A DNA stretch of 64,000 bases. It comes from Yponomeuta sedellus. Taxonomy: Eukaryota; Arthropoda; Insecta; Lepidoptera; Yponomeutidae. Below the pieces are notes generated by a model, which searched no databases, was not told the origin of the DNA, and saw only the letters and a program-made list of their open reading frames with translations. Positions 1 to 9,139 of the stretch are shown here, in pieces. The stretch covers positions 7,956,357-8,020,356 of the forward strand of contig OW203747.1 in NCBI GenBank assembly GCA_934045075.1. Reading direction: 5' to 3'. The stretch's first letter is position 1, and every line of letters starts with the position of its first letter. The translations under genes were made by a program, and so were the position numbers.

Positions 1-44
1 CAGCTGTTTTAAGCTAGCGGACTATTATGAATAAGGGGGTAATA

Positions 45-393
45 TTATAAAGGCAAAAGTTCGTGAGTGTATATGTTTGTTACTTTTTCACGTCTAATCA
101 TTTGGAGCGATTTAAATAAAATTTAGTATACACTATTTTTATTTTTAATGCACTAACCCGTGCTAAGGAACAAATTTAAAAACCTATTTAGAGGCTAAAC
201 ATTTCAATTGGTAGAGCGCTGGAACGGATAGCCAGAGGTTGCGGGTTCGAATCCCGGCATGGGTGAAATTTTTAGCCTCTAAATAGGTTTTTAAAATTTA
301 GTATAGTTAGTTGACACCCTGGATAAACACATAGGCTACGTTTTACTGCGGAAAAATTGATTAACCGCGGGTGACACCGCGGGGCACAGCTAG
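45..393 (+). mobile_element. Non-autonomous Helitron-like element, interrupted
   Basis: The 3' end is textbook Helitron: a perfect CCGCGG hairpin (365-370 with 377-382) about 8 bases before a terminal CTAG (390-393), followed by T. The left part (ATTATAAAGGC...TTTGTTACTT) matches the 5' part of a related copy at 27111-27225. The 5' boundary is uncertain. A tRNA-like composite has inserted inside it between two copies of a 13-bp target duplication (118-130, 293-305). Confidence 0.6.
131..292. mobile_element. tRNA-like composite (TLC) repeat, inverted type
   Basis: It begins with the inverted tail of the family (ACTATTTTTATTTTTAATGC, then GCACTAACCCGTGC) and runs into an inverted AACCTATTTAGAGGCT. 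It then switches to the plus-orientation tRNA-like core (TTGGTAGAGCGCTGG...GGGTTCGAATCCCGG) and ends at GCCTCTAAATAGGTTTTT. The whole 162 bp lies between perfect 13-bp repeats AAAATTTAGTATA. The internal box B (GGTTCGAATCC) suggests RNA polymerase III origin. It is not a functional tRNA, because the 5' acceptor half is missing. Confidence 0.75.
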
Positions 394-631
394 TAATATC
401 CCAAAAATCTACGAAAACAATTGATCAACACAGAAATATCAGTAAAGTTGACCGTTATCCTTTCATTCCTAAAATTTGCAATCAAATATTTACTGGCTCT
501 AAGTGTATACAAAGGTTCTGAATTGAGAACAGAGTACATGTAAACTTCGGCACTTCCTCATAACTCTGTTATCTTGTATAGGTCCTGTACGACATTCTTC
601 AGCAGCCCACAGCCAAAATTTTGGGTAGTCA

Positions 632-801
632 AATACGCTGCCATCGTCCGTCTTTCCAGAAACATATAAGCTGGGTGTCTTTAAAAGTAGAGTTAACCGG
701 TATTTATCAGGTAAGCACGTTACATCGTAGACCATTTTTTTTTTTCACTTACCATCAGGCGTGACTAGGGTGAAGTGTAACCTGTCCTACATAAAAAAAA
801 G
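632..801 (+). pseudogene. LINE ORF2 C-terminus and 3' tail
   Basis: The frame 632-730 reads NTLPSSVFPETYKLGVFKSR and continues to a TAG at 728-730. This is the conserved LPSSVFP..Y.L..FK end of insect non-LTR reverse transcriptase proteins. It is followed by a short 3' tail (CTTACCATCAGGCGTGACT) and an A-run ending near 800. The upstream frame is broken by a stop just before 632, so this is a 5'-truncated dead copy. A sister copy lies at 22291-22643 with the same tail. The clade (Jockey or CR1 group) is an inference. Confidence 0.7.
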
Positions 802-849
802 TTTAATCCGAAGAGGTCAATAAATTATTAAAACAGCCTAAATTTTAGT

Positions 850-1181
850 GAAGCGCTCTTGGCCTAGCGGAACCGAGTGACTGCAATCAATCAATTTAGT
901 TAAGCAACAACAGGCGCGGTCAGGTGCAGGATGGGTGACCGTCCCGTGACTACCGCTAGTGGCATTTTTTCGAGCGCTTCCATGCTTCGCAAAGCACGTT
1001 AAGCCGTTGTTGCCAGAGGCCTTATGGGCGGCTTGATAACTTCTAACAGTAAGGCCTGCCACTGTCTTACAATCCTCCACCAACCCGGACTTGGCCCTAT
1101 GGTGTAGTATGGCCTAAGCTTTCTGTTATGCAGGAAGGGACCCGTGCCCCAGCAGTGCGGACAGACAAGGGTTGATATCGA
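850..1181 (+). mobile_element. 5S rRNA-derived SINE, full length
   Basis: The head 850-980 resembles 5S rRNA: GTTAAGCAACAACAGGCGCGG and GATGGGTGACCG correspond to the TTAAGC...GGGCGCGG and GATGGGGGACCG blocks of 5S (internal promoter region). The head is closed by a perfect 9-bp terminal stem, GAAGCGCTC (850-858) with GAGCGCTTC (972-980), in the place of 5S helix I. The tail ends in CCCCAGCAGTGCGG and GGGTTGATATCGA. A 10-bp target duplication AAATTTTAGT flanks it (840-849, 1182-1191). Confidence 0.8.
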
Positions 1182-1199
1182 AAATTTTAGTAGTCAAAC

Positions 1200-1610
1200 A
1201 CGTCATCCGAAGCGGGCAAAAACTTTAATATTAATTATTAGTAGAGTTGTTGAACGAATAACGAGTGTCATGTCTATTTCTCTATTAATACTATGGAGGC
1301 GGGCAGAAAGGGTTGGTAGGTTGGAAGCCACACCCGTTTTTCATTTGACTCCGCTTTAAATAATTTAAGAAGGGAAAGCAGAACGTGTGCCTTCAAGAAA
1401 CAAATGCGATACATTCAGAACTGTGATTACTCGTTTTCGACTCTCGCTTCTATGCTACAGGAAATAAGAGCTATCCTGCGTCCAGATATAACAAATTTTA
1501 ATATGCATGGCTAATAAGTTAGACCTGAGATTTCCGCTCTTAGCCTCATAGTTGGGCCATTGTACATAGCAAACGCTGAGGTTAACACTTCAGACGCTAG
1601 GTTTCCTTAC
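1200..1610. other. Unassigned intergenic DNA
   Basis: I see no gene or recognisable repeat here. Open frames in this stretch are short and lack family motifs. Confidence 0.4.
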
Positions 1611-1614
1611 GATA

Positions 1615-1840
1615 GTATTTCTTAATGATTTGCGAAACTCATACGTAGTTATATATTAAACGGGTCAAATCGCGATTATTTATTACGTAAAACGTAATTA
1701 CCTTATTTCCCGATGTGTCGGCAGCGTTACTGTTGCCGTGGTCTCGGGCAGACTGAGGTGGCGAGTACAGTCAATTACTGTGGGTAGTCACTATTAATTT
1801 TTCGCAGGTGGCCGACACAACACTCACTACGTCAACGGAC
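1615..1840. repeat. Half copy of CCGAAACGTCGG-type foldback repeat
   Basis: It contains AGTATTTCTTAATGATTTGCG, AACGGGTCAAATCGCGATT, TTATTACGTAAAACGTAATTA and a centre CCGATGTGTCGGCAGCGTTAC...GCCGTGGTCTCGG. The same blocks occur in reverse order at 9415-9565, and in part at 53765-53860 and 63430-63635. Confidence 0.55.
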
Positions 1841-1904
1841 CGGTCCGGTGATAAGGCGCGTGACTTGTAATTACTTAGCACTGGATTCCACGTACTTGAA
1901 AGCT

Positions 1905-2010
1905 TGAAACCTTACGATGTTTTCCTTCACGATTAGCGATTGGCATTGCTACTTTAATTACACAAATGTACATAAATTATAAAACAAAGTCATTGGTACA
2001 TGCCGGCGGG
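1905..2010 (-). repeat. Degenerate tRNA-like SINE fragment
   Basis: It contains CTTACGATGTTTTCCTTCACG, a stretch with ACAAAGTCATTGGTACATGCC, and related blocks also found at 27300-27410. It is the body of the third SINE family in minus orientation with the tRNA head lost. Confidence 0.45.
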
Positions 2011-2075
2011 TTAGAGAAGTAACAAGCATAAGTAACAAGCACAAGCTTGCACACATAGCAGAGAACTCCGTTCCT

Positions 2076-2592
2076 CCCAAAATCTTCTTCTTTATACACC
2101 CTCTCACCATAATGGTTTCATCTCTAGCTCTTTCTGCGTCTCAGCCGTCCGTCTCTGGAGCGCCCTCCCTGATAATATCCGTAAAGCCCCATCTCGAAAT
2201 TCTTTCAAAGCTCTTGCCCGGGAACACTTCCTCGAGAAGTGCTACCCCAAACTCCCTTAGCCACTCCTTATGTGAAGAGTCTTTTCTATGTATGTCCTCC
2301 CCGTTCATTATATTTAGATTTCATATGTATGATAATTTATATGGTATTCCTATATATATATATATGTAATGTGATGTGTATATATATACTATTATTTTAA
2401 TATATATGTTTAGTGTATTATATGTGTAAGTATATAATTAATGTGTAAGGTTTTCTTTTCCTTTTTTTTTGCACGCCTGCCAAGTTTTCGTTGTACCTCC
2501 TGCGGTTGACTGGTAGAAAATGCTTATGGCATGCAAGTTCGCCGCGTTGTACAATTTTATGGTGCAATAAAGTATTAATAATAATAATAATA
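2076..2592 (+). pseudogene. LINE ORF2 C-terminus and 3' UTR
   Basis: In the frame ending at TAG 2258-2260 the sequence reads SFCVSAVRLWSALPDNIRK, then NSFKALAREHF. This is the typical ...LWN.LPD.IR....FK..L end of insect non-LTR elements. An AT-rich 3' UTR follows, with a (TA)n run at 2348-2368 and a terminal GGTGCAATAAAGTATTAATAA with TAA repeats to 2591. It is 5' truncated. Another frame that begins with ATG at 2112 is only a shadow of this one. Confidence 0.7.
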
Positions 2593-2709
2593 CACACTCA
2601 GAAACTTACACCATTATGATATAAGGGTGATGTGATGATGCGATGTGAAATGTGATAAGTGTCATGATAGTCCCATGCGTAAGATGATGAAATGTAAAAT
2701 ATGTAAATA

Positions 2710-2958
2710 CATTGTTATCAACCCTTGTACGTCCCCACTGCTGGGCCACGGGCCTCTTCCTGCATCGCAGGAAGGTTAGGCCACACTCCACCGCGGGGGC
2801 CAAGTCCGGGTTGGTGGAGGATTGTAAGACAGTGGCGGGCCTTACTGTCAGAAGTTATCAAGGCGCCCATAAGGCCTCTGACATAGCTTCCGTGCTTCGC
2901 AAGGCACGTTAAGCCTTTGGTGCCGGCTGTCATATAATGGCAGTCGTTAAGCCATGTA
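2710..2958 (-). mobile_element. 5S-SINE, headless, with internal inversion
   Basis: From 2710 to about 2881 the tail of the 5S-derived SINE runs on the minus strand (ATCAACCCTTGTACGTCCCC...AAGGCCTCTGACA). From about 2882 to 2958 the next segment of the same SINE appears in the opposite orientation (CTTCCGTGCTTCGCAAGGCA...GTCGTTAAGCCATG). The 5S head is absent. In all other copies these two segments have one orientation. Confidence 0.7.
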
Positions 2959-3269
2959 AATACATTAACTTTAGTAAATACAGCAAGTCTAATTTGAGAC
3001 AGTTTGAAAGCATTTCCATTAATGGCAAGATAGGAGTGATATGAGGATATCAGTTTTTTTTTTCATTTGTGACGCTTTTTAGCACCACATAGAGCCTTAA
3101 CAAACCCTGAATGTAACTTAACCTTCTTAAAACACTTTGAGGTTGCAAACTTCGCAAACCGTGGCGCTATTTTCTAGAATATAATATTTCTACTTGTTTC
3201 TACTTTACAAGTACTTTTTTATTTACTGTTTCTGCCTTTTAAAGCAGTCCTTCGTGATTAGACTCGAAA

Positions 3270-3347
3270 GAGTGGCGGTAGCTCAGTGAATAGAATATTG
3301 AACGCGGAAGTGAGAGACCCAGGTTCTATTCCCATTGCGGGCATATA
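3270..3347 (+). repeat. tRNA-like SINE head (third SINE family)
   Basis: It resembles a tRNA with an A-box-like GTAGCTCAGTGAATAGAA and a degenerate B-box CAGGTTCTATTCCCATTG. A run of T follows (ACTTTTTTT). The matching better-preserved copy is 27230-27482 on the minus strand. Confidence 0.55.
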
Positions 3348-3464
3348 CTCATGACTTTTTTTAAGTTATAGTAACAATACCACTCGCTAACTTTAACATT
3401 AATGCGCTGGTCCGAGCTAGGGGATTTATTCAGCACACATCCCATTGCGCATCACATCCCATTC

Positions 3465-3504
3465 AGTTCTCCATTCTCGGTCATATGACCGAGAATGGAG
3501 AACT
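3465..3504. repeat. Perfect 40-bp palindrome
   Basis: AGTTCTCCATTCTCGGTCAT is followed immediately by its exact reverse complement, with no spacer. The centre is CATATG. The bases just outside (C and A) do not pair, so the palindrome is exactly 40 bp. Confidence 0.95.
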
Positions 3505-3559
3505 ATTGTATATGGTCACGATCCTCAGAATTGAAGGACCGATTTAAAAAAAGAAGAAG

Positions 3560-3738
3560 CACTTTGAAGCCAAACCTCGTGAGGAAACCTGAGTGTCTGA
3601 GGTGTTCAAATACTTCAGCGCTTGAATTTGCCAATCCGCTGTGGGCACGCGTGGTAATTAAGCCCAAACTCTCTCTCTCTGAGAGACGGCCTGAGCCCTT
3701 CTATGGGGTGTTAGGATGCATAAAAAAAAAAGACCCGT
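3560..3738 (+). repeat. SINE body/tail, third SINE family
   Basis: It contains CGTGAGGAAACCTGAGTGTCT, GAGGTGTTCAAAT, CTTCAGCGCTTGAA, GCACGCGTGGTAATTAAG and a CT-rich run with GAGAGACGGCCTGAGCCC. The same order of blocks is seen at 47500-47665 and 63640-63832. The tail hairpin has decayed here. Confidence 0.6.
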
Positions 3739-3886
3739 TCAATACATAACTTCCCTGCTTACTCCTGTCGCTAATGGTATTGTAATCTTCCCACGTGACC
3801 TGTAAATTCCTTTACACTGTAGTGTTGTATATCTTTTAATAAATAATAAAACTGGAACGACTTTAACTTTGTGCTTTATTTTTACT

Positions 3887-4191
3887 TAAAAACCTATTTA
3901 GAGGCTAAAAATTTCACCCATGCCGGGATTCGAACCCGCAACCTCTGGCTATCCGTACCAGCGCTCTACCAATTGAGCCAATGGGCGACTCACGGCATCA
4001 GTGAAATTTCGAACCTCTTTACAATATTCTCTGTATTACGTACAGGCAGCGACATCTGACTTAAGCAAATTGCATTACTTACAGCCCCGACTATCTACTT
4101 TGCAGTTAGGTTTAACATCGGAACGATATCACTGTACCCACATGATTACACTATTTTTTTTTTAATGCACTAACCCGTGCTAAGGAACAAA
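3887..4191 (-). mobile_element. TLC repeat, direct unit plus extra tail
   Basis: Reading on the minus strand, a tail (TCCTTAGCACGGGTTAGTGC, AT-rich) joins a full unit: GTGATATCGTTCCGATGT, CCTAACTGCAAAGTAG, GATGTCGCTGCCTGTACG, TAAAGAGGTTCGAAATTTC, then the tRNA-like core and GCCTCTAAATAGG. Perfect 12-bp duplications TTTATTTTTACT lie at 3875-3886 and 4192-4203. Confidence 0.75.
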
Positions 4192-4225
4192 TTTATTTTT
4201 ACTGTTTTATTTAGTTAATATTTAT

Positions 4226-4412
4226 ATCTATAATATAAAAATAAATCGCTTAATGTGTTGGCAAGCGCAAATCTCGAGAGCAGATGGACCGACTTCGCCG
4301 ATTCTTTTTTTAAAATACTTCTTGAAGTGCGAGGATGGTTCTTACGGAGCGAAAATAAAAAAAAAATAAAGAATCGAATGGCAGGCGGTACTAAGTTCAC
4401 TGGGTCAGCTAG
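4226..4412 (+). mobile_element. Short non-autonomous Helitron
   Basis: It starts TCTATAATATAAAAATAAAT and ends GGGTCAGCTAG. It is inserted between A (left) and T (right), as Helitrons do. A copy in the opposite orientation lies at 4588-4751, and 3' or partial ends lie at 6925-6964 and 9066-9125. Confidence 0.65.
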
Positions 4413-4587
4413 TTTATAGGTATAATAAAAACAGAAAAGTGGATAAAACGGAATAAGTAGGTAAAATAGTCAGATAAAGTCAAGATGTTAAGTATCAAGT
4501 CAAGATGATGAAAATGAGGGAAATCGCGAAAATGTGTGACATAATTTCAAATATTTGAAATTGATAGATGAAAAAGAAACATAAAAA

Positions 4588-4751
4588 ACTAGCTGACCCA
4601 GCGAACTTCGTACCGCCCTTTTTTCCCGTCCGTAAGAACCATCTGCGTATTTCAAAGAATATTCTAAAAAAATAATTAGCGAAATCGGTTCAGCCGCTCT
4701 CAAGGTTTGCGCTTACCAACACATTCAGGGATTAATTTTTATATTATAGAG
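4588..4751 (-). mobile_element. Short non-autonomous Helitron, inverted neighbour
   Basis: On the minus strand it runs from TCTATAATATAAAAATTAAT to TTCGCTGGGTCAGCTAG followed by T. It is related to 4226-4412 but diverged. The base before TC is C rather than the usual A. Confidence 0.6.
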
Positions 4752-4999
4752 TTTGCACCATTACAACACGCCCCTTTTCTCACTTCCCTGCCCGCTTCAC
4801 TAGCAGCGGACGGAGTGTGAACTTGCCTCGAGAGTAATGTTTTAATCTTCCGGCGGCCAGCTACCGACGGTTGGTCTTAATGGCACTATCTTAATTCAAT
4901 TGTGGAACTCGTCCGTAATAAGTTGTAAGTGTGAAGGTTCGAGATACAGGCTGGTGCCGTTTCTGGGCGCAGAAATGTCGAACATAAGTCAAAATAACG

Positions 5000-5250
5000 A
5001 CGGCCGCGGTGGCGCAGCGGTTTGGCACGCTGACTGTAAAACCGAAAGGTCTCGGGTTCGATCCCCGGCCGGGTCAAACTAGGAAACGAACTTTTCTAGT
5101 TTGTCTCGGGTCCTGGATGTTATCTATGTATTTATTGTAATAAACCTATCGTCGAGTTAGCACCTATAACACAAGTCATTTAGTTGTACTTAGTATAGGG
5201 CTAACGAGATCTGTGTAATATGGCCATGAATATTTATTATTACTATTTAT
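5000..5250 (+). mobile_element. tRNA-derived SINE (second tRNA-type head)
   Basis: The head carries box A-like GGTGGCGCAGCGGTTTGG and box B GGTTCGATCCCC, with pairing ends GGCCG and CGGCC. The body follows (AACTAGGAAACGAACTTTTC, TCTCGGGTCCTGGATGT) and then an AT-rich tail with ATTATTAC repeats. It is not a functional tRNA, because the anticodon arm is poorly paired. Confidence 0.65.
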
Positions 5251-5289
5251 TAATAACTATTTGTATGATTTAAATAAATATATTTTTAT

Positions 5290-5395
5290 CCATTTTTTCT
5301 CTAAAGTGATCTAGATTTTGAAATGGACACGCAGTTTAACTTGTTACGTTAATGAAGCCGCAGTTTCTGTGCTATTTTTATTTTATTTTGAGGAA
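5290..5395 (-). repeat. Dispersed repeat with AGCGCAGAAACTGCGGCTT
   Basis: It shares the blocks GAAACTGCGGCTT, GAACGTTACAATTC and GTGTCCATTTCAAA with 24703-24830 and 57950-58075, here as a diverged reverse copy. Confidence 0.5.
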
Positions 5396-5914
5396 CACCC
5401 TGTGCCTTCGAACGTGCAGTAATAGAAAAAGACAATTCCAACCGCATCAAATGCGTAATTACATCGTAACATCGCCGCCACAAACATACTGACTTTTTGT
5501 AAACACAATAATCTTCCTTTTTTTGTCGAGACGTCATAATGTTACTTCGAACATTGACCTCTTCCGATCTTTGCAGAGTTTCCTCATAATACAAAACAGT
5601 GACTCGTTAATTAGATTAGGTGATTTACAAAAAAATTATGTGTTTTTGTTAAATGTATTTTTTTCCGTTTTTGTTTACTATTTTTTTGCATTTAAAAGAA
5701 GAAGAAAACGAAAAAAATATATTAACAGTGCACACGCCATAATAACAAAACAAACTTAAAACTTTTAGTAAACATTAACATTCACGAAAAAAAGAAAAAA
5801 AAAACGAAAGGTCACTGCTGCTATAAATGGCAACTGACTCAGCAATATGCTGATGGACAAGACTTCGGCGCTGACTTTCAGTCATTGCTAGTATCAAGAC
5901 AAAATGTACGACTA

Positions 5915-6065
5915 AGATAAGATAATATAAGAATATTCTTTATTATACACCAGAACACATATTATAAAACATTAAATGATGCAAGGTAAAATTGGAGGCC
6001 TTATTGCTAAAAGCAATTTCTTCCAGATAACCTTACGGCGGAAAGTTGCTGAAGGAAATAAGAGA
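5915..6065 (-). repeat. LINE 3' tail (GCAATAAAG class), diverged
   Basis: On the minus strand it has CTGGAAGAAATTGCTTTTAG and an AT-rich end with AAGAATATTCTTATATT. The same signature is seen at 37850-37980 and 42063-42195. Confidence 0.5.
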
Positions 6066-6515
6066 CGGGTAGTCGGTGCTAATATGAACCTATTAATACA
6101 CTACTTATATAAATAACAATATACCTACATAAGCAGTTACATATATAGTTATGATAAACTTACATAAATACGTTATAATAACAATCTACGCGATGAGGAA
6201 ATAAATACAATATTGTCTACCTATATGGAGACATACGGAAAAGACAAAATGAAACTTAGAATGCACGAATACTAAACTTGCAGGGTCAGATAAAACTCCT
6301 TAACCTTGCTTTTAAAGACCGCTGAGGAAGGAACTAATGAACGTTGTTGGAGCGAAGGTGATCTGTCAGGATCGTGGCAAGTGGCAGTGGTCTCTGCCTA
6401 CCCGTCTAGGATACAGGCGTGTGGTTTTGTTATGTTATGTTACATGGTTCTACCGGAAAACAAATCCGCTACACGTGAAAAAAACTAAATTGTAGCGTTA
6501 TCACTCCAATCGAAT
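6066..6515. other. Unassigned intergenic DNA
   Basis: AT-rich sequence with no recognisable gene or repeat. A 60-codon frame at 6306-6488 has no family signature. Confidence 0.4.
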
Positions 6516-6528
6516 CGAAATCATGGTT

Positions 6529-6752
6529 CGCACGGCACATTAAGCTGTTGGTGCCGGCTGTCATGTAATGGCAGTCGTTAAGCCATGTCAGAGCCTTGCC
6601 TTATGGGCGGCTTGAGAACTTCTGACAGTAGGTACAAACCTCTACCGACCCGGACTTGGCTCCCGTGGTGGAGTATGGCCTAACTTTCCTGCGATGCAGG
6701 TTGTTATGCAGGTTGATCGATCGATATCAGGGTTGATATCGATCGATCGATG
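6529..6752 (+). mobile_element. 5S-SINE, headless copy
   Basis: It carries the body (CACATTAAGCTGTTGGTGCC, GTCATGTAATGGCAGTCG) and tail of the 5S-derived SINE without the 5S head. The end is an expanded palindrome around GATCGATCGATATCA and TGATATCGATCGATC in place of the usual single GGGTTGATATCGA. Confidence 0.65.
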
Positions 6753-7339
6753 GTGTTAGTTCAGTACAGTATGCAAGGTATGTTCCCTCCATGTGGCATA
6801 GCCTTGGGGCGCCCTGTCTTATAAATAATCTGAAGATAAGTATCTCTTATCAATCCCCTCCGAGGCTTTACTGATTTCTAAGAACTTTTTTGTATACGTA
6901 GTAGGTCTTACAATAGGTCGCAGGTTAATTAACACGGCAATACAACGTTTGCCGGGTCAGTTAGTAAAGTACAAATTTATCAGAGTCAGAACTCTACTAA
7001 TTACAAAACTTCCGCCCCTTAGTATAATTAAATTCGATACACGGCCAATACCTTGGATAACTTGGCTAAAAAGTTACACAACTCGATTTACCGCTTTTAG
7101 GCGGAATATTCAATTTCGTCCTGTAACCACAAAATGAACATGTAATAAAGTGTCATTGTACAGTGAAGTTGCCCGTAAAATTGTCTATTATCCCCGAAAG
7201 GTCCGCCTACCACTATTTACCGAACGACGCTTAGGGGGTTCGATTTTCTGATAAACAACCATTCGAATAGCCATATCGGAGTATCAATTTTAAGACTTTA
7301 GTTATTGAATTATTTAATCGGTAGATAATATGTCAGGTA

Positions 7340-7538
7340 AGCTGATGTGATGTGATGTGAAGTAATGTGGTGTGATGTGATATGTGAAGTAATGTGGTGT
7401 GATGTGACGTGACGTGACGTGACGTGACGTGACGTGACGTGACGTGACGTGACGTGACGTGACGTGACGTGACGTGACGTGACGTGACGTGACGTGCCGT
7501 AACGTGACGTGACGTGACGTGACGTGAAGTGACGTGCT
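7340..7538 (+). repeat. Pentanucleotide microsatellite (GTGAC)n
   Basis: An imperfect GTGAT-type start (7340-7400) turns into about 25 near-perfect tandem GACGT units to 7538. Nearly every unit contains TGACG. Confidence 0.95.
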
Positions 7539-7665
7539 ATTATTAGTTGATCGCCTGCAATACAGGATTTCCTAGTGCAGGGCTCAATGCTAATCTTATG
7601 TAGTTTTCTGTAATAAATGTTTAGTATTTTTCTTTATTATTTATATTTTCCAAGTATTATTTTCC

Positions 7666-7727
7666 TACAGAAGTGGAGATGGGCGGGACACCTGGCGGGA
7701 CAGAAAGACAGCAGGTGGACCAGCCCT
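7666..7727 (+). pseudogene. RTE-type LINE ORF fragment
   Basis: The frame reads QKWRWAGHLAGQKDSRWTS, matching the conserved R.RWAGH..R..D.R block near the C-terminus of RTE-type LINE proteins. The fragment is cut at 7727, where a short inverted-repeat element begins. Confidence 0.55.
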
Positions 7728-7871
7728 CCTATTACGTAACACTCCATTGTATCGAGTGAAGCATTTAGACGACTCCTAAGTGTCAAAAAATGTATGCAAT
7801 TGACAGCCGGAATAGCTTAAAAAAAAGTAAAAATCAACGTCACTCAACTCAGTGGATACTTACGTAATAAT
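7728..7871 (-). mobile_element. MITE-like element, uninterrupted copy
   Basis: Its ends are CTATTACGTAAC and TTACGTAATAATG. The internal blocks are ATCGAGTGAAGCATTTAGACG, TGACAGCCGGAATAGC and TCAACGTCACTCAACTCAG. The same element in the opposite orientation spans 41288-41948, where it is split by another insertion, so this copy is the empty-site reference. Confidence 0.65.
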
Positions 7872-7934
7872 GCCCCAGGTCAGTAACGGAGTGGTGGCCG
7901 TGAGCTGGGTGGCGGTCATTGGGCAGAACTGCCC

Positions 7935-8010
7935 AATGGTCAGACGCTGTGGTCTGGTCGGCACGGAGGACGTGGATGAGAATGGCGAGAGACTACGAAG
8001 GATGGCGTGG
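7935..8010 (+). repeat. Dispersed repeat (GTCTGGTCGGCACGG)
   Basis: The block GTCTGGTCGGCACGG..GACGTGGATGAGAATGGC recurs at 8915-8990. The function is not recognised. Confidence 0.5.
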
Positions 8011-8063
8011 TTTTTTTTTTATTTTTTTATCTTTATTTATTAGGTTTCTCAACAGGCAATAGT

Positions 8064-8484
8064 TATAAAAACCTATTTAGAGGCTAAAAATTCCACCCCT
8101 GCTGGGATTTGAACCCGCGACCTCTGGCTATCCGTGCCAGCGCTCTTACCAACTGAGTTGATGGGCGAGTCACCGGCATCAGTGAAATTTCGAACCTCTT
8201 TACAATATTTTCTGTATTACGTACAGGCAGCAGCGACATCTGGCTGAAGTAATTTGCATCATTTGCAGCCCCGAGTACCTACTTTGCAGTTAGGTTTTAC
8301 ATCGGAATGATATCGCTGTGCCCACACGTTGTTAGAGAGTATTGTAAAGAGGATCGAAATTTCAACGATGCCGGTGAGTCGCCCATTAGCTTAGTTAGAA
8401 AGAGCGCTGGCACGGATAGCCAGAGGTCGCGGGTTAGAATCCCGGCATGGGTGGAATTTTTAGCCTCTAAATAAGTTTTTAAAA
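8064..8484. mobile_element. TLC repeat, head-to-head inverted dimer
   Basis: The left arm is a minus-strand unit (AACCTATTTAGAGGCT, tRNA-like core, AACCTCTTTACAATA, GCGACATCTGGCTGAAG, ACATCGGAATGATATCGC). The right arm is a plus-strand core starting AGAGTATTGTAAAGAGG and ending GCCTCTAAATAAG. Imperfect 11-bp flanks CAGGCAATAGT and CAGTTAATAGT may be an old target duplication. Confidence 0.75.
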
Positions 8485-8689
8485 CAGTTAATAGTACTAA
8501 TATACCTACAAACCAAACTAAAGACGATCAACAAAGATTAAGGTACCTTAACTAATTATAGTGAATGCATTATTAATTGCTAAGTTGTAAAAATAGATAC
8601 ATTTCACGTGCTTAACGTTACATAATCGAACAAACAAAACCATTTTTTCAGATCGAAAATCTACAATTAAGTGAAAGAATATAAAATAG

Positions 8690-8828
8690 ATACACTCCAT
8701 ACAAAGGTTGTCTGGAAGAAATCGCTCTTAGCGATAAGACCGCCAATTGTATAACATTACTTAGATTTAAAAATCATGGTTGTAATATTTTTCTGGTTGT
8801 GCAATAAAGTGTTCTCTATCTATCTATA
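8690..8828 (+). repeat. LINE 3' UTR with (TCTA)n end
   Basis: It contains GTTGTCTGGAAGAAATCGC, GCGATAAGACCGCC and GTGCAATAAAGTGTTC, followed by TCTATCTATCTA. The embedded AATAAA and tetranucleotide tail are typical of insect LINE ends. Close copies lie at 37850-37980, 42063-42195 and 58872-58986. Confidence 0.65.
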
Positions 8829-9065
8829 ATCTACAAATATCAATATGTGCGGGGGACCTGAAGTTAGGCATGGTGGCTCAAAAAATATATGGTCGATCCG
8901 ATGTTCGGACGCTGTGTTGTCTGGTCGGCACGGGGGACGTGGATGAGAATGGCGAGAGACAGCGAAGGATGGCGTGATGGGGAATGGCCTGACAGAGGTA
9001 GAATGATGATAAAGATAATGATCTACGATGATTAATGAGGCACAAAATACTTTTTTATCTGTACC

Positions 9066-9125
9066 TAGCTGACCCAGCGAACGTCGTACCGCCAACAGTC
9101 GATTCTTTAACATATTTTAAACTTC
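9066..9125 (-). repeat. Helitron 3' end fragment
   Basis: CTAGCTGACCCAGCGAACG on the plus strand is the reverse complement of a Helitron terminus ending in GGGTCAGCTAG, as at 4588-4751. Only about 60 bp remain. Confidence 0.5.
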
Positions 9126-9139
9126 CGCGACTTGTGCAT

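Noticed and set aside
899..945. 5S rRNA gene
   Set aside because: Only the inner promoter region resembles 5S. The ends are different and a SINE body follows.
5000..5077. tRNA gene
   Set aside because: It has A and B boxes and closing ends, but the anticodon arm does not pair well and it continues into a SINE body.
7340..7538. CRISPR-like array
   Set aside because: It is a simple pentanucleotide repeat without spacers, in eukaryotic DNA.
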